From Flavihumibacter fluvii (GTDB lineage: Bacteria > Bacteroidota > Bacteroidia > Chitinophagales > Chitinophagaceae), in NCBI RefSeq assembly GCF_018595675.2, contig NZ_CP092333.1, positions 2,752,001 through 2,816,000 on the forward strand: DNA of 64,000 nucleotides, given 5' to 3'. Below the pieces are notes generated by a model. That model saw nothing but the letters and a program-made list of their open reading frames with translations. It did no database searches and was not told where the DNA came from. Position numbers and translations under genes: made by a program. Within the stretch, counting starts at the first letter, position 1; every line of letters starts with the position of its first letter. Shown here in pieces: positions 16,903 to 25,489 of the stretch.

Positions 16903-19032
16903 ATGCAAATTGAACAATTCAAGTACGACAACAAGACCGTAAAGTGGTTTGCGTTTGCCACCATGTTATGGGGCATAGTAGGCATGCTGGTAGGATTATG
17001 GATAGCTATAGCCATCTATTACCCCCCGATGAACCTGAACTTTGCGCCGACCACCTTTGGCCGTATGCGTCCGGTACATACGAATGCTGTGATTTTCGCC
17101 TTTGTGGGTAATGGTATTTTTATGGGTGTGTATTATTCACTCCAGCGCCTTTGTAAGGCTAGAATGTTCAGCGACCTGCTGAGTAAGATCCATTTCTGGG
17201 GCTGGCAGCTGATCATTGTCGCAGCGGCGTTAACCCTTTGGGCTGGAAAAACCACCGGTAAGGAATATGCGGAATTGGAATGGCCTATTGATATTGCCAT
17301 TACCCTGGTTTGGGTAATATTCGGTATTAACATGTTTGGGACCATCCTGAAACGCCGTGAAAGCCATTTGTACGTAGCCATCTGGTTTTATATCGCTACC
17401 TGGGTTACTGTAGCTATGCTGCATATTGTAAATAGCTTTGAATTGCCGATCAGTATCCTGAAAAGCTACAGCTGGTACGCCGGTGTGCAGGATGCCCTGG
17501 TGCAGTGGTGGTACGGGCATAATGCCGTCGCCTTCTTCCTCACTACCCCCTACCTCGGCCTAATGTATTATTTCCTGCCAAAAGTGGCCAATCGACCAGT
17601 ATATTCTTACCGCCTGTCGATCATCCACTTCTGGGCACTGATATTTATGTATATCTGGGCTGGTCCACACCACCTTCTTTATACCGCTTTACCGGATTGG
17701 GCGCAATCTTTGGGTGTTGTATTCTCTGTAATGCTGATTGCACCTTCATGGGGTGGTATGCTTAACGGTTTGTTCACCCTTCGTGGTGCATGGGATAAAG
17801 TACGCGAAGAGCCCATCCTGAAATTCCTGGTGGTTGCCATCACCTGCTATGGTATGGCAACATTTGAAGGCCCCATGCTGAGCCTTAAAAATGTAAATGC
17901 AATTGCACACTTTAGTGATTGGATCATTGCCCACGTACACGTAGGTGCCTTAGGCTGGAACGGCTTCCTCACCTTTGGGGTTTTATATTACCTCATTCCG
18001 AAAATGTACAATACCAAATTGTATTCAAAAAAACTGGCAGGCACGCACTTCTGGATCGGTACGATCGGTATCATCTTATATGCAATCCCCATGTACTGGG
18101 CTGGTTTCACCCAAAGTATGATGTGGAAGCAATTTACCGAAGAGGGCCAGTTAAAATTCCAGTTCCTGGAAACAGTTACCCATATTATACCGATGTATAT
18201 ATCCAGAAGTATTGGCGGTACCCTTTACCTCGTTGGTGCACTGATCATGGTATATAACCTTGCGAAGACGATGGCAGCCGGAAGTTTCGTTGCTGATGAA
18301 GCTGCAGAAGCTGCGCCTTTACCTGCTGTAATTCCGGTGCATGGCAAGGAACACTGGCATCGCTGGATAGAGAAAAGGCCTGTTCAAATGTTGGTGTTCA
18401 GCCTTATTGCGGTCGCTATAGGTGGTATACTGGAATTGATCCCGACATTCCTGATTAAAAGCAATGTTCCGACGATCAGCAGCGTGAAACCTTATACGCC
18501 ACTTGAATTGCATGGCCGTGATATATATGTCCGTGAAGGCTGTTATACCTGTCATTCACAAATGATCAGGCCCTTCCGTGATGAAGTTGCCAGGTATGGC
18601 GAATATTCCAAAGCGGGTGAGTTTGTATACGATCATCCCTTCCAGTGGGGATCAAAAAGAACCGGACCTGACCTGGCCCGGGAAGGTGGCAAATATCCCG
18701 ACAGCTGGCATTATAACCACATGATGGATCCCCAAACCATGAGTCCGGGTTCTATAATGCCCTCCTACCCCTGGTTATTTGATGATGCTATTGATACGTC
18801 AAAAACACCTGCAATGATCCGGGCCATGCAAACTTTGGGTGTTCCTTATGAAGAAGGTTACGCTGAGCGCGCAAATACCGACCTGATGAACCAGGCCAAT
18901 GGTATTCGGGTCAGCCTAAAAATGGAAAAGCTGGAAACAGCAAAAGATAAGGAGATCGTTGCCTTGATAGCTTACCTGCAAAGAATGGGCAAAGATATTA
19001 AGGGAGAGAAGTTAGCAGAGAGCATTAAGTAG
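16903..19032 (+). CDS. ccoNO: fused cbb3 cytochrome c oxidase subunits I and II (CcoN-CcoO)
   Basis: High-affinity terminal oxidase that reduces oxygen to water at low oxygen tension. Residues 1 to about 470 are the 12-helix CcoN; visible ligands include RPVHTNAVIF, WWYGHNAVAFF (CuB His), AGPHHLLYTALPDW (CuB His pair) and HFSDWIIAHVHVG (haem His). After an Ala-rich linker the chain continues as CcoO: a membrane anchor, then a single haem c site CYTCH (547-551) with Met619 in SIMPSYPW as likely axial ligand. The N-O fusion (709 aa, no break in frame) is typical of Bacteroidota. ccoS precedes it and a CcoQ-like gene follows. Confidence 0.96.
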   Translation: MQIEQFKYDNKTVKWFAFATMLWGIVGMLVGLWIAIAIYYPPMNLNFAPTTFGRMRPVHTNAVIFAFVGNGIFMGVYYSLQRLCKARMFSDLLSKIHFWGWQLIIVAAALTLWAGKTTGKEYAELEWPIDIAITLVWVIFGINMFGTILKRRESHLYVAIWFYIATWVTVAMLHIVNSFELPISILKSYSWYAGVQDALVQWWYGHNAVAFFLTTPYLGLMYYFLPKVANRPVYSYRLSIIHFWALIFMYIWAGPHHLLYTALPDWAQSLGVVFSVMLIAPSWGGMLNGLFTLRGAWDKVREEPILKFLVVAITCYGMATFEGPMLSLKNVNAIAHFSDWIIAHVHVGALGWNGFLTFGVLYYLIPKMYNTKLYSKKLAGTHFWIGTIGIILYAIPMYWAGFTQSMMWKQFTEEGQLKFQFLETVTHIIPMYISRSIGGTLYLVGALIMVYNLAKTMAAGSFVADEAAEAAPLPAVIPVHGKEHWHRWIEKRPVQMLVFSLIAVAIGGILELIPTFLIKSNVPTISSVKPYTPLELHGRDIYVREGCYTCHSQMIRPFRDEVARYGEYSKAGEFVYDHPFQWGSKRTGPDLAREGGKYPDSWHYNHMMDPQTMSPGSIMPSYPWLFDDAIDTSKTPAMIRAMQTLGVPYEEGYAERANTDLMNQANGIRVSLKMEKLETAKDKEIVALIAYLQRMGKDIKGEKLAESIK

Positions 19033-19054
19033 TAATTACAAAAAAACAAACGAC

Positions 19055-19234
19055 ATGAAATTTATTAATTACCTGGAATCAATTGCTGGTGTAGATATCT
19101 ACGGATTAGCATCGTTATTGATTTTCATGATATTATTCGTGGCCATTACTATCTGGACTTTTAAGGCCGATAAAAAAATGATTGATGAAATCAGCCAGAT
19201 TCCTTTAGATAATAACAACCCCATTCATTCTTAA
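19055..19234 (+). CDS. ccoQ: small cbb3 oxidase subunit, CcoQ-like
   Basis: A 59-aa peptide. One membrane helix (about residues 17-35, YGLASLLIFMILFVAITIW) is followed by TFKADKKMIDEISQIPLD, as in CcoQ/FixQ-type subunits that stabilise the complex. It sits in the usual place between the CcoO part and CcoP, 22 bases after ccoNO and 9 bases before ccoP. Sequence similarity in such small subunits is weak, so the name rests mainly on position and topology. Confidence 0.8.
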   Translation: MKFINYLESIAGVDIYGLASLLIFMILFVAITIWTFKADKKMIDEISQIPLDNNNPIHS

Positions 19235-19243
19235 AACAAGTAT

Positions 19244-20479
19244 ATGTTTTTCAGTGATCAAATAAAGGGCAGCTTAGTTCATGGTAAAAAATCCATCGCA
19301 ACCATGCTGATTTTACTTTCGGCTACAGTTCCGGTATTCGCCAAAGGTGCTGCTGGTCCTGCTCCTGTAAGCAGCCTTGAAAATCCACTAGCCATCACGC
19401 TGCTGATCATCATTTTTGCCCTGGCATTAATCCTGGCCTTATTAGCGTGGGTGGTTAATGGAGCTGCCGGTGTATTCCTTGGTAAACTGGCCAAAAAATC
19501 GGATTCTCATGGCAGTAGTTCCTCTTCTATCATCGGATCTGTGATTATACTGCTGATGTTGGTATCACCGGCACTTTTTGCCCAGGATGCAACCGCGGCA
19601 GGTGCAGCGTCGGCAAGCATTGCCGGACTTGACAAGGCAACATTCTTTATCATGCTAGGCATTATCGGCATTGAACTGATCGGCATTCTATACCTGTTGT
19701 ATAACCTCCAGTTGCTGATCAGGGCTGAGAAAGTGAAAGAAGTTGTCTTGGAAGAAGCCGCCGTTCAGGCACCAAAAGCACCGGTTGAAACATGGTGGTC
19801 AAAGTTAAATCGCTTCAAGCCAGTTGAACAGGAAGCAGATATTGACCTGGGGCATGATTATGATGGCATACGTGAGCTGGACAATAAGCTTCCGCCCTGG
19901 TGGTTATATGGCTTCTACCTGACCATTATTTTTGGATTGATTTACCTCTGGCGTTTCCAGGTTACCCATACGGCACCATCTTCAAAAGAAGAATACCAGA
20001 TCGCCATGAATGAGGCTGCCGCACAACAGGAGGAATACCTGAAAAAATCAGCCAATAAAGTGGATGAAAATTCTGTGGTAATGCTCGACGCCAAAGGAAT
20101 ATCGGCAGGACAGGCAAGTTACGTTGCCAGTTGTGCAGCTTGCCACGGTAAGCTGGGAGAAGGCGGCGTAGGCCCGAACTTAACGGATGATTACTGGATT
20201 CATGGCGGCAAGATCAACGACATCTTTAAAACCATCAAGTATGGTTATCCGGAAAAAGGAATGCGGGCATGGAAAGACGAATTCAGTCCGGTTAAAATCG
20301 CAGAAATGGCCAGTTTTATTAAATCAATCCATGGCACGAACCCACCGAATGGCAAGGAGAAACAGGGCGACTTATATAGTGAATCCGCTGCAACAAGTGA
20401 TTCTACTGCAGTTACACCAACGGCCCCCACGATTTCATCACCAAAAGATTCATTGATGGTGGACAAATCAGCAAAATAA
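19244..20479 (+). CDS. ccoP: cbb3 oxidase cytochrome c subunit III (CcoP), single-haem form
   Basis: Membrane-anchored cytochrome c passing electrons to the CcoNO core. The 411-aa protein has an N-terminal signal-like helix, further helices around residues 45-70, 95-110 and 130-155, the CcoP-typical segment YDGIRELDNKLPPWWLYGFYLTI (residues about 205-230), and a C-terminal cytochrome domain with one haem site CAACH (297-301) and Met340 in EKGMRAW. Proteobacterial CcoP has two haems; only one motif is present here. The extra N-terminal membrane region is a Bacteroidota feature. A later start at Met21 is possible. Confidence 0.93.
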   Translation: MFFSDQIKGSLVHGKKSIATMLILLSATVPVFAKGAAGPAPVSSLENPLAITLLIIIFALALILALLAWVVNGAAGVFLGKLAKKSDSHGSSSSSIIGSVIILLMLVSPALFAQDATAAGAASASIAGLDKATFFIMLGIIGIELIGILYLLYNLQLLIRAEKVKEVVLEEAAVQAPKAPVETWWSKLNRFKPVEQEADIDLGHDYDGIRELDNKLPPWWLYGFYLTIIFGLIYLWRFQVTHTAPSSKEEYQIAMNEAAAQQEEYLKKSANKVDENSVVMLDAKGISAGQASYVASCAACHGKLGEGGVGPNLTDDYWIHGGKINDIFKTIKYGYPEKGMRAWKDEFSPVKIAEMASFIKSIHGTNPPNGKEKQGDLYSESAATSDSTAVTPTAPTISSPKDSLMVDKSAK

Positions 20480-20491
20480 AGAAAAAAGCAG

Positions 20492-21895
20492 ATGTTACAA
20501 GAAGAGCAGGAGGATATTAGTTTCCGGGACAGATTAGCGACTATAGATGAGCGCGGAAAAAGGAAATGGATATTTGCACAAAAGCCAAAAGGACATTTCA
20601 CCAACCTTCGCACTTATGTAAGTTGGGGATTCTTCCTGCTTTTCCTGAGCCTTCCTTTTATTGAAATGAACGGAAGACCGTTTTTCCTGTTCAATATACC
20701 AGATGCCAAATTCATCATTTTCGGTAAAGTATTCTGGCCCCAGGATTTTTTTATTTTTGGGTTAACGATGGTATCCTTTGTGATTTTCATCGTATTGTTC
20801 ACAGCTGCTTTCGGAAGGTTATTCTGCGGATGGGTTTGCCCTCAAACCATTTTCATGGAGATGGTTTTCCGCAAACTGGAATACCTGATTGAAGGTGATG
20901 CTTCAACCCAGCGACTTCTTAAAAATGGTCCATGGAATACTGAAAAGATCGTCAAAAAAGTAAGCAAACACCTGGTCTTTTTCCTGATGTCTTTTATCAT
21001 TGCCAACTTTTTCCTGGCGTATATTATCGGTATCCGTGAACTTTGGAAAATTATTACAGAGCCGGTAACCGAACATTTTGCAGGTTTTGTTTCCCTTTGT
21101 CTTTTTTCCGGCGTATTCTATGGTGTATATGCATTTTTCAGGGAACAGGTTTGTACTGTGGTTTGTCCATACGGCCGCCTGCAGGGTGTATTACTCGACC
21201 GTAATTCGCTGATCGTTGCCTATGACTACAAAAGAGGCGAACCAAGGGGAAAGGTGAAAGAAAAGGAAGCCTTATCATTGGGAGATTGTATCGATTGCCT
21301 GCAATGCGTAAAAGTTTGCCCAACAGGGATAGATATCCGAAATGGAACACAACTTGAATGTATTAACTGTACAGCCTGCATAGATGCCTGTGACAATATT
21401 ATGGAAAAGGTTGGGCGTCCAAAAGGTTTGATCCGGTATGCCTCAGAGAATGGTATAGAAAACAGTGAGCCGGTGAAATATACGACCCGCATGAAACTCT
21501 ATACAGCACTGCTTATGGTTTTACTGGTCATATTATCCGCGCTGTTGCTTACCCGTAAAGATATCGATGCCACCATTATGAGAACACCGGGGATGCTATT
21601 CCAGGAAAGAGGAACTGACAGTATCTCAAATTTATACAATATCAAGGTGGTGAATAAGACGATGAAAGACGTACCGATGAACGTGGGGATTGAAAGGGGT
21701 GACGGGAAAATTGAGATCATCGGCGGTGGTCCGATCATTGTAAAGAAAGAAGGACAAGGTTCAGGCTCATTTTTCATTGTTTTGCCAAAAAAATCAATCA
21801 CTTCACGTAAAACAGTTTTAGGTATTGTCCTGCTAGAAGGAGAAAAGGTATTAGACCATAAGAAAACAAATTTCCTTGGACCAATAAACCAATAA
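20492..21895 (+). CDS. ccoG: cbb3 oxidase accessory iron-sulfur protein CcoG (RdxA/FixG)
   Basis: Membrane protein with two 4Fe-4S clusters, needed in the copper-reduction step of cbb3 assembly. Membrane helices lie near residues 40-60, 85-110, 160-185, 195-215 and 335-350. Cys motifs include FCGWVCPQT near residue 112, VCTVVCPYGR, and the ferredoxin-type CIDCLQCVKVCPTG followed by CINCTACIDACD. The C-terminus is a periplasmic Ig-like domain. It follows ccoP by 12 bases in the expected ccoNO-Q-P-G order. Confidence 0.95.
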   Translation: MLQEEQEDISFRDRLATIDERGKRKWIFAQKPKGHFTNLRTYVSWGFFLLFLSLPFIEMNGRPFFLFNIPDAKFIIFGKVFWPQDFFIFGLTMVSFVIFIVLFTAAFGRLFCGWVCPQTIFMEMVFRKLEYLIEGDASTQRLLKNGPWNTEKIVKKVSKHLVFFLMSFIIANFFLAYIIGIRELWKIITEPVTEHFAGFVSLCLFSGVFYGVYAFFREQVCTVVCPYGRLQGVLLDRNSLIVAYDYKRGEPRGKVKEKEALSLGDCIDCLQCVKVCPTGIDIRNGTQLECINCTACIDACDNIMEKVGRPKGLIRYASENGIENSEPVKYTTRMKLYTALLMVLLVILSALLLTRKDIDATIMRTPGMLFQERGTDSISNLYNIKVVNKTMKDVPMNVGIERGDGKIEIIGGGPIIVKKEGQGSGSFFIVLPKKSITSRKTVLGIVLLEGEKVLDHKKTNFLGPINQ

Positions 21896-21899
21896 GCAT

Positions 21900-22346
21900 A
21901 TGACATTTAATTTCGGACATAAATTATTGCTGGTATTCATTCTATTTGGCATCCTGATGTTTTACCTGGTATACCAAAGTCTGCATACCAATTTTGAACT
22001 GGTTTCAAAAGATTATTATAAAGATGAACTGGCCTACCAGCAGGTGATAGATGCTACTAATAATGCCAATGAACTTGCTTCAAAATCAAGCATCACCCAG
22101 AAAGGTGACGATATTTACCTGCAACTTCCGGCAGAGATGGCTAATCAGGCCATTACCGGTATTGCCTATTTTTACTGTGCGGCAGATTCCAAAAAAGACA
22201 GGACTATCGCGCTGGCTCCGGATGCAGCAGGATTACAGGTGATATCTGTAGGAAAAGAACTTACACATGCGGCATACCGGGTAAGGATTACATGGACCGC
22301 AAATGACAAAAAATATTACCAGGACAGTTATTTACAGGTCAATTAA
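21900..22346 (+). CDS. FixH-family protein (CcoH/FixH-like)
   Basis: A 148-aa protein with one N-terminal membrane helix (residues 5-25, LLLVFILFGILMFYLVYQSL) and a periplasmic beta domain. The segment LVSKDYYKDELAYQQVIDA is characteristic of FixH proteins, which assist cbb3 oxidase maturation. It starts 4 bases after ccoG and overlaps the following gene by one base (TAATG), so it belongs to the operon. Confidence 0.88.
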   Translation: MTFNFGHKLLLVFILFGILMFYLVYQSLHTNFELVSKDYYKDELAYQQVIDATNNANELASKSSITQKGDDIYLQLPAEMANQAITGIAYFYCAADSKKDRTIALAPDAAGLQVISVGKELTHAAYRVRITWTANDKKYYQDSYLQVN

Positions 22347-23053
22347 TGAATATTGCAGTACTTATAGCAGGATTAAGCCTTGGCGCCATCAGTAGTTTCC
22401 ATTGTGTTGGAATGTGCGGGCCAATTGCCTTTGCATTACCGGTGCAGGAACTTAGCAAAACTAAACGGCAACTTGCTGTTCTGGCATACCATAGCGGCAG
22501 GGTGCTTACCTATGCCACACTGGGTGCCATCTTTGGCCTGCTTGGAAGACAGGTATATATTGCAGGTTTCCAACGTTGGTTTTCCATTGTTTTAGGCATC
22601 CTGGTTTTATTATTACTCATACAATACATCCACAGCAAACAAGGCATTCAGCCGTCGGTATTTAACCACCTGCAGAGAAAAGTACAACAATGGATGGGAT
22701 ATTTATTGAAGAACCGCAAACCAGCATCTTTCCTCTTGCTGGGCATGGCAAATGGACTTTTACCCTGTGGCATGGTTTACCTGGCCATCGCAGGTGCATT
22801 AAGTACGAATAACCTGGCCGATGGAATTATATTCATGACCTCATTTGGTTTGGGAACGTTCCCTGCTATGCTTACCCTGAGTTTGTTTGGGTATATGGCC
22901 AGCATTTCGGTGCGCAACAATATCAAAAAACTCACCCCCTTTATCATAGCAGCAATGGGCATATTACTCATTTTGCGGGGGTTGAATATGGGCATACCAT
23001 ATATTAGTCCGGTGCTGGAATCAGCCCGGGGAGCAGCTATTGATTGTCATTAA
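22346..23053 (+). CDS. SafE/TauE-like membrane protein of the cbb3 operon
   Basis: A 235-aa polytopic protein of the 'sulfite exporter TauE/SafE' group found at the end of cco operons in many bacteria, where a role in copper or cofactor delivery is suspected. Six or so helices are visible. The opening segment SFHCVGMCGPIAFALP carries a His and Cys pair at a membrane edge and NGLLPCGMVYLAI a further Cys, plausible metal ligands. Its 3' end overlaps the convergent histidine kinase gene by 17 bases. Confidence 0.82.
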   Translation: MNIAVLIAGLSLGAISSFHCVGMCGPIAFALPVQELSKTKRQLAVLAYHSGRVLTYATLGAIFGLLGRQVYIAGFQRWFSIVLGILVLLLLIQYIHSKQGIQPSVFNHLQRKVQQWMGYLLKNRKPASFLLLGMANGLLPCGMVYLAIAGALSTNNLADGIIFMTSFGLGTFPAMLTLSLFGYMASISVRNNIKKLTPFIIAAMGILLILRGLNMGIPYISPVLESARGAAIDCH

Positions 23054-24608
23054 GTATTTCCCCCTGAGGAATAACCACTGAAAAAACAGTGCCTTTATCC
23101 AGTGCGCTGTTCACAAATATTTGCCCGTTCAATAAGCCTATATACCTTTTAACAATGTGCAGGCCAAGTCCGGTTCCCTGAATATTAAAGGCATTTTTTG
23201 CCCTGAAAAAGCTGTCAAACAGGTACTGCAGGTCCTCTGGCGCAATACCGATTCCCTCATCTTCCACTTTGATCACCATACTTTGGTCGCCGATATCGGC
23301 TGAAACATGAATGGTCTTGCCGGCCTCAGAAAATTTGATTGCATTGCTCAGCAGGTTGATCAAAACATGTTTGATAAGACGTTTGTCGGTTAAAAAATCA
23401 GGCCTGGTCTGAAATACAGTATCGAAGGTCTGACCATCTTTGAGGATCGGCTTTAATTCTTCTTCAACTTCCAGCACCAGGTTGTGGATGTTTACCAGGC
23501 TGATCTGGGTTTCCACCTTACCCTCTTCCAGCTTGCCAAATGACAGGAAATCTTCCAGGAGGTCGTTCAGGTGCTTAACAGCATCTTTAACCCGGTTAAT
23601 ATGTTTATCCCTTTGGGGCTGCTCTGTAGATTGCTGATACCGGCCAATAAGCGATGCAGAAGACAGGATGGTACTTAAAGGTGTCCTGAACTCATGGGAA
23701 GCCATGGACACAAACCTCGATTTGATTTCATTCAACTCCTTCTCCTTGCTTAGCGCCTCTTCCAGTTCATGTTGTGAACGTTCCAATTCCTGAAGTGCTT
23801 CCTTCAGGATGAGGGTCCGCTCTTCAACTTTTGTTTCCAGGCTGGCATTCAGCTTCCTTACGTCATTAGTGACTCTTTCTAATTGGTCCCTTTGCAGGGT
23901 TAATTTTTGTTCCGCCTCTTTCCTTTGGGTGATATCAATTATAAATGCAATGACGAACTTTTGTTTTTTATGGCTGAAATGACTGAGGCTGATTTCAACA
24001 GGGAATTCACTGCCGTCTTTCTTCCTGGCAAAGAGGTCACGGCCCTGCCCCATTCTCCTGTTACTGGGCTTTTGGTTGAACTGTTCGCGATATTGTTCAT
24101 GCCGGCCTGTGTAGCGATGCGGGATAAGCAATTCAATTTTTTTATTTAACAAATCTGCTTTTTCAAACCCAAATAGCCTTTCCGCTTCGGGGTTCACAAG
24201 GATAATTTCCCCCTTACCGTTAGTTAGAATAATTCCCTCTGTGGCATATTCGAAAAGGGCCGATACCTGGCGTTTTTCCATTTCAATGCTCCGATATAAT
24301 TTCTTTTGGTAAATGACCAGCATCATGGTCATAATGATAACTACACCAGAAAAAAGGTGTTGTAAAAATAATTGAATTGTCGGCGCTGTTGAATCCGGGT
24401 AAAATGTAGAAACCAATGCCATGGCCAGGCCGAAAAGCCCGAATATCCGGGTATAAATATCCTCTTTCAGGAAAATAGTTAATAGAATGGCGATGATGTA
24501 CCCTCCGTCAAAAAAGCTGTAGTCAGGCTGCTGGTATTGCATCACAGCGGTAACCACAACAACGATGCAGCAAAACAAAATAATTGGAAGGGGGTTCTCT
24601 TTAAACAT
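23037..24608 (-). CDS. membrane PAS sensor histidine kinase, FixL-like PAS
   Basis: Sensor kinase of 523 aa. Three to four N-terminal membrane helices (residues 5-102) are followed by a PAS domain (about 112-228), a coiled coil, the HisKA box with phospho-acceptor His305 (SMASHEFRTPL), and an ATP-binding domain (NAIKFSEAG; GTGLGLHIVKR). In the PAS domain His170 and Arg190 fall at the spacing of FixL's haem His200 and oxygen-gating Arg220, though the same positions recur in some PAS domains not known to bind haem. Overlap with the cco operon end and the orphan receiver-Crp regulator at its other end suggest a two-component pair sensing oxygen or redox state. No receiver domain is attached. Confidence 0.88.
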   Translation of the reverse strand: MFKENPLPIILFCCIVVVVTAVMQYQQPDYSFFDGGYIIAILLTIFLKEDIYTRIFGLFGLAMALVSTFYPDSTAPTIQLFLQHLFSGVVIIMTMMLVIYQKKLYRSIEMEKRQVSALFEYATEGIILTNGKGEIILVNPEAERLFGFEKADLLNKKIELLIPHRYTGRHEQYREQFNQKPSNRRMGQGRDLFARKKDGSEFPVEISLSHFSHKKQKFVIAFIIDITQRKEAEQKLTLQRDQLERVTNDVRKLNASLETKVEERTLILKEALQELERSQHELEEALSKEKELNEIKSRFVSMASHEFRTPLSTILSSASLIGRYQQSTEQPQRDKHINRVKDAVKHLNDLLEDFLSFGKLEEGKVETQISLVNIHNLVLEVEEELKPILKDGQTFDTVFQTRPDFLTDKRLIKHVLINLLSNAIKFSEAGKTIHVSADIGDQSMVIKVEDEGIGIAPEDLQYLFDSFFRAKNAFNIQGTGLGLHIVKRYIGLLNGQIFVNSALDKGTVFSVVIPQGEILNDNQ

Positions 24609-24617
24609 ATACGGAAG

Positions 24618-25199
24618 TTACATTAGCAAACCGTTAATTTGTGCATACTGCAATAACATAATTGTTTTTGCATCCTTTATTTCACCGCTTTTCATCATTT
24701 CAAGGGCAGCAGTGAAATCCAGCTCCAGCACTTCAATATTTTCCTGTTCATGGGGATGGCCACCGCCTTCACCAATTTTCATTTCCTTTTCATAAGCAGC
24801 AACAAAAAAATACAGGATCTCAGTTACGGAACCTGGAGACATATAAGCTTCAAATATTTTCTGGACAGCAGTAATTTTATAACCAGTCTCTTCTTCTGTT
24901 TCCCGCCGGATACAATCTTCCGGATGATCATTATCCAATAGCCCTGCACATGTTTCAATCAGCATACCATCCTTATTGCCATTGATAAAAGTAGGCATCC
25001 TGAATTGCCTGGTTAATATTACCGTAGCCTGATCCTTATTATATAATAAAATCGTAGCACCGTTGCCCCTGTCATACGCTTCACGTGTTTGATGCTGCCA
25101 GATACCTGCGGCATTCTGGTATTCAAAAACAACCTTCTTTAATGTATACCAGTTATCAGATAAGATTATCGTATCCAGTATTTTTACACGATCATTCAT
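24618..25199 (-). CDS. Nudix hydrolase, NudK/ADP-ribose pyrophosphatase-like
   Basis: A 193-aa cytoplasmic nucleoside-diphosphate-sugar hydrolase. The Nudix box GLLDNDHPEDCIRRETEEETGY (Gly-x5-Glu-x7-Arg-Glu-x2-Glu-Glu-x-Gly) is intact near residues 90-111, and the following YMSPGSVTEILYFFVA is typical of the ADP-ribose/GDP-mannose pyrophosphatase group; the N-terminal RVKILDTIILSDNWYTL resembles NudK. It ends 9 bases before the histidine kinase start on the same strand, so the two may be cotranscribed. Confidence 0.9.
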   Translation of the reverse strand: MNDRVKILDTIILSDNWYTLKKVVFEYQNAAGIWQHQTREAYDRGNGATILLYNKDQATVILTRQFRMPTFINGNKDGMLIETCAGLLDNDHPEDCIRRETEEETGYKITAVQKIFEAYMSPGSVTEILYFFVAAYEKEMKIGEGGGHPHEQENIEVLELDFTAALEMMKSGEIKDAKTIMLLQYAQINGLLM

Positions 25200-25489
25200 G
25201 TTTTACTAATTATCAATTAGGTGTTCTACTTTAAATTCATCGTGAAAGTACGAATTCGAGTGAATTACACGTAGTGCAACGCTACTTGTACCCGATAAAA
25301 TAACCCCATTCATCGAAAAAACACTACGCTTACTTGTATTTTCCGAAATCACTGACCATCTTTGTATCGTTGATCTGATAAACTAATAAACTGCGATGCT
25401 GGACATCGGAAAATCCAAAGACGCAGAAACCTGATGATCAAAACAATACCTATGAGGAATAAATAATTCCCTTACCCACTGTAGATGTT
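25200..25489. other. divergent intergenic region with hairpin-rich leader
   Basis: Between the Nudix gene and a secreted-protein gene. A promoter candidate lies at 25334-25364. Downstream, the leader of about 118 bases holds small inverted repeats: CGATG/CATCG (25394-25408 region), GGA/TCC, and GGAAT/ATTCC just before the ATG, plus a short ATG-led frame of ten codons at 25434-25466. The segment AAAGACGCAGAAACC recalls part of GEMM riboswitches but the rest of that motif is missing. Confidence 0.4.
25334..25364 (+). promoter_or_regulatory. candidate promoter for the secreted protein gene
   Basis: TTG at 25334-25336, 20 bases, then CATCTTTG at 25357-25364, one mismatch from TAnnTTTG. The start of transcription would be near 25371, giving a leader of about 118 bases. 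Confidence 0.4.

Noticed and set aside
25415-25450. GEMM (c-di-GMP-I) riboswitch suggested by GACGCAGAAACC
   Set aside because: The matching GGCAAACC half and the two helices of GEMM are not found in the right places.
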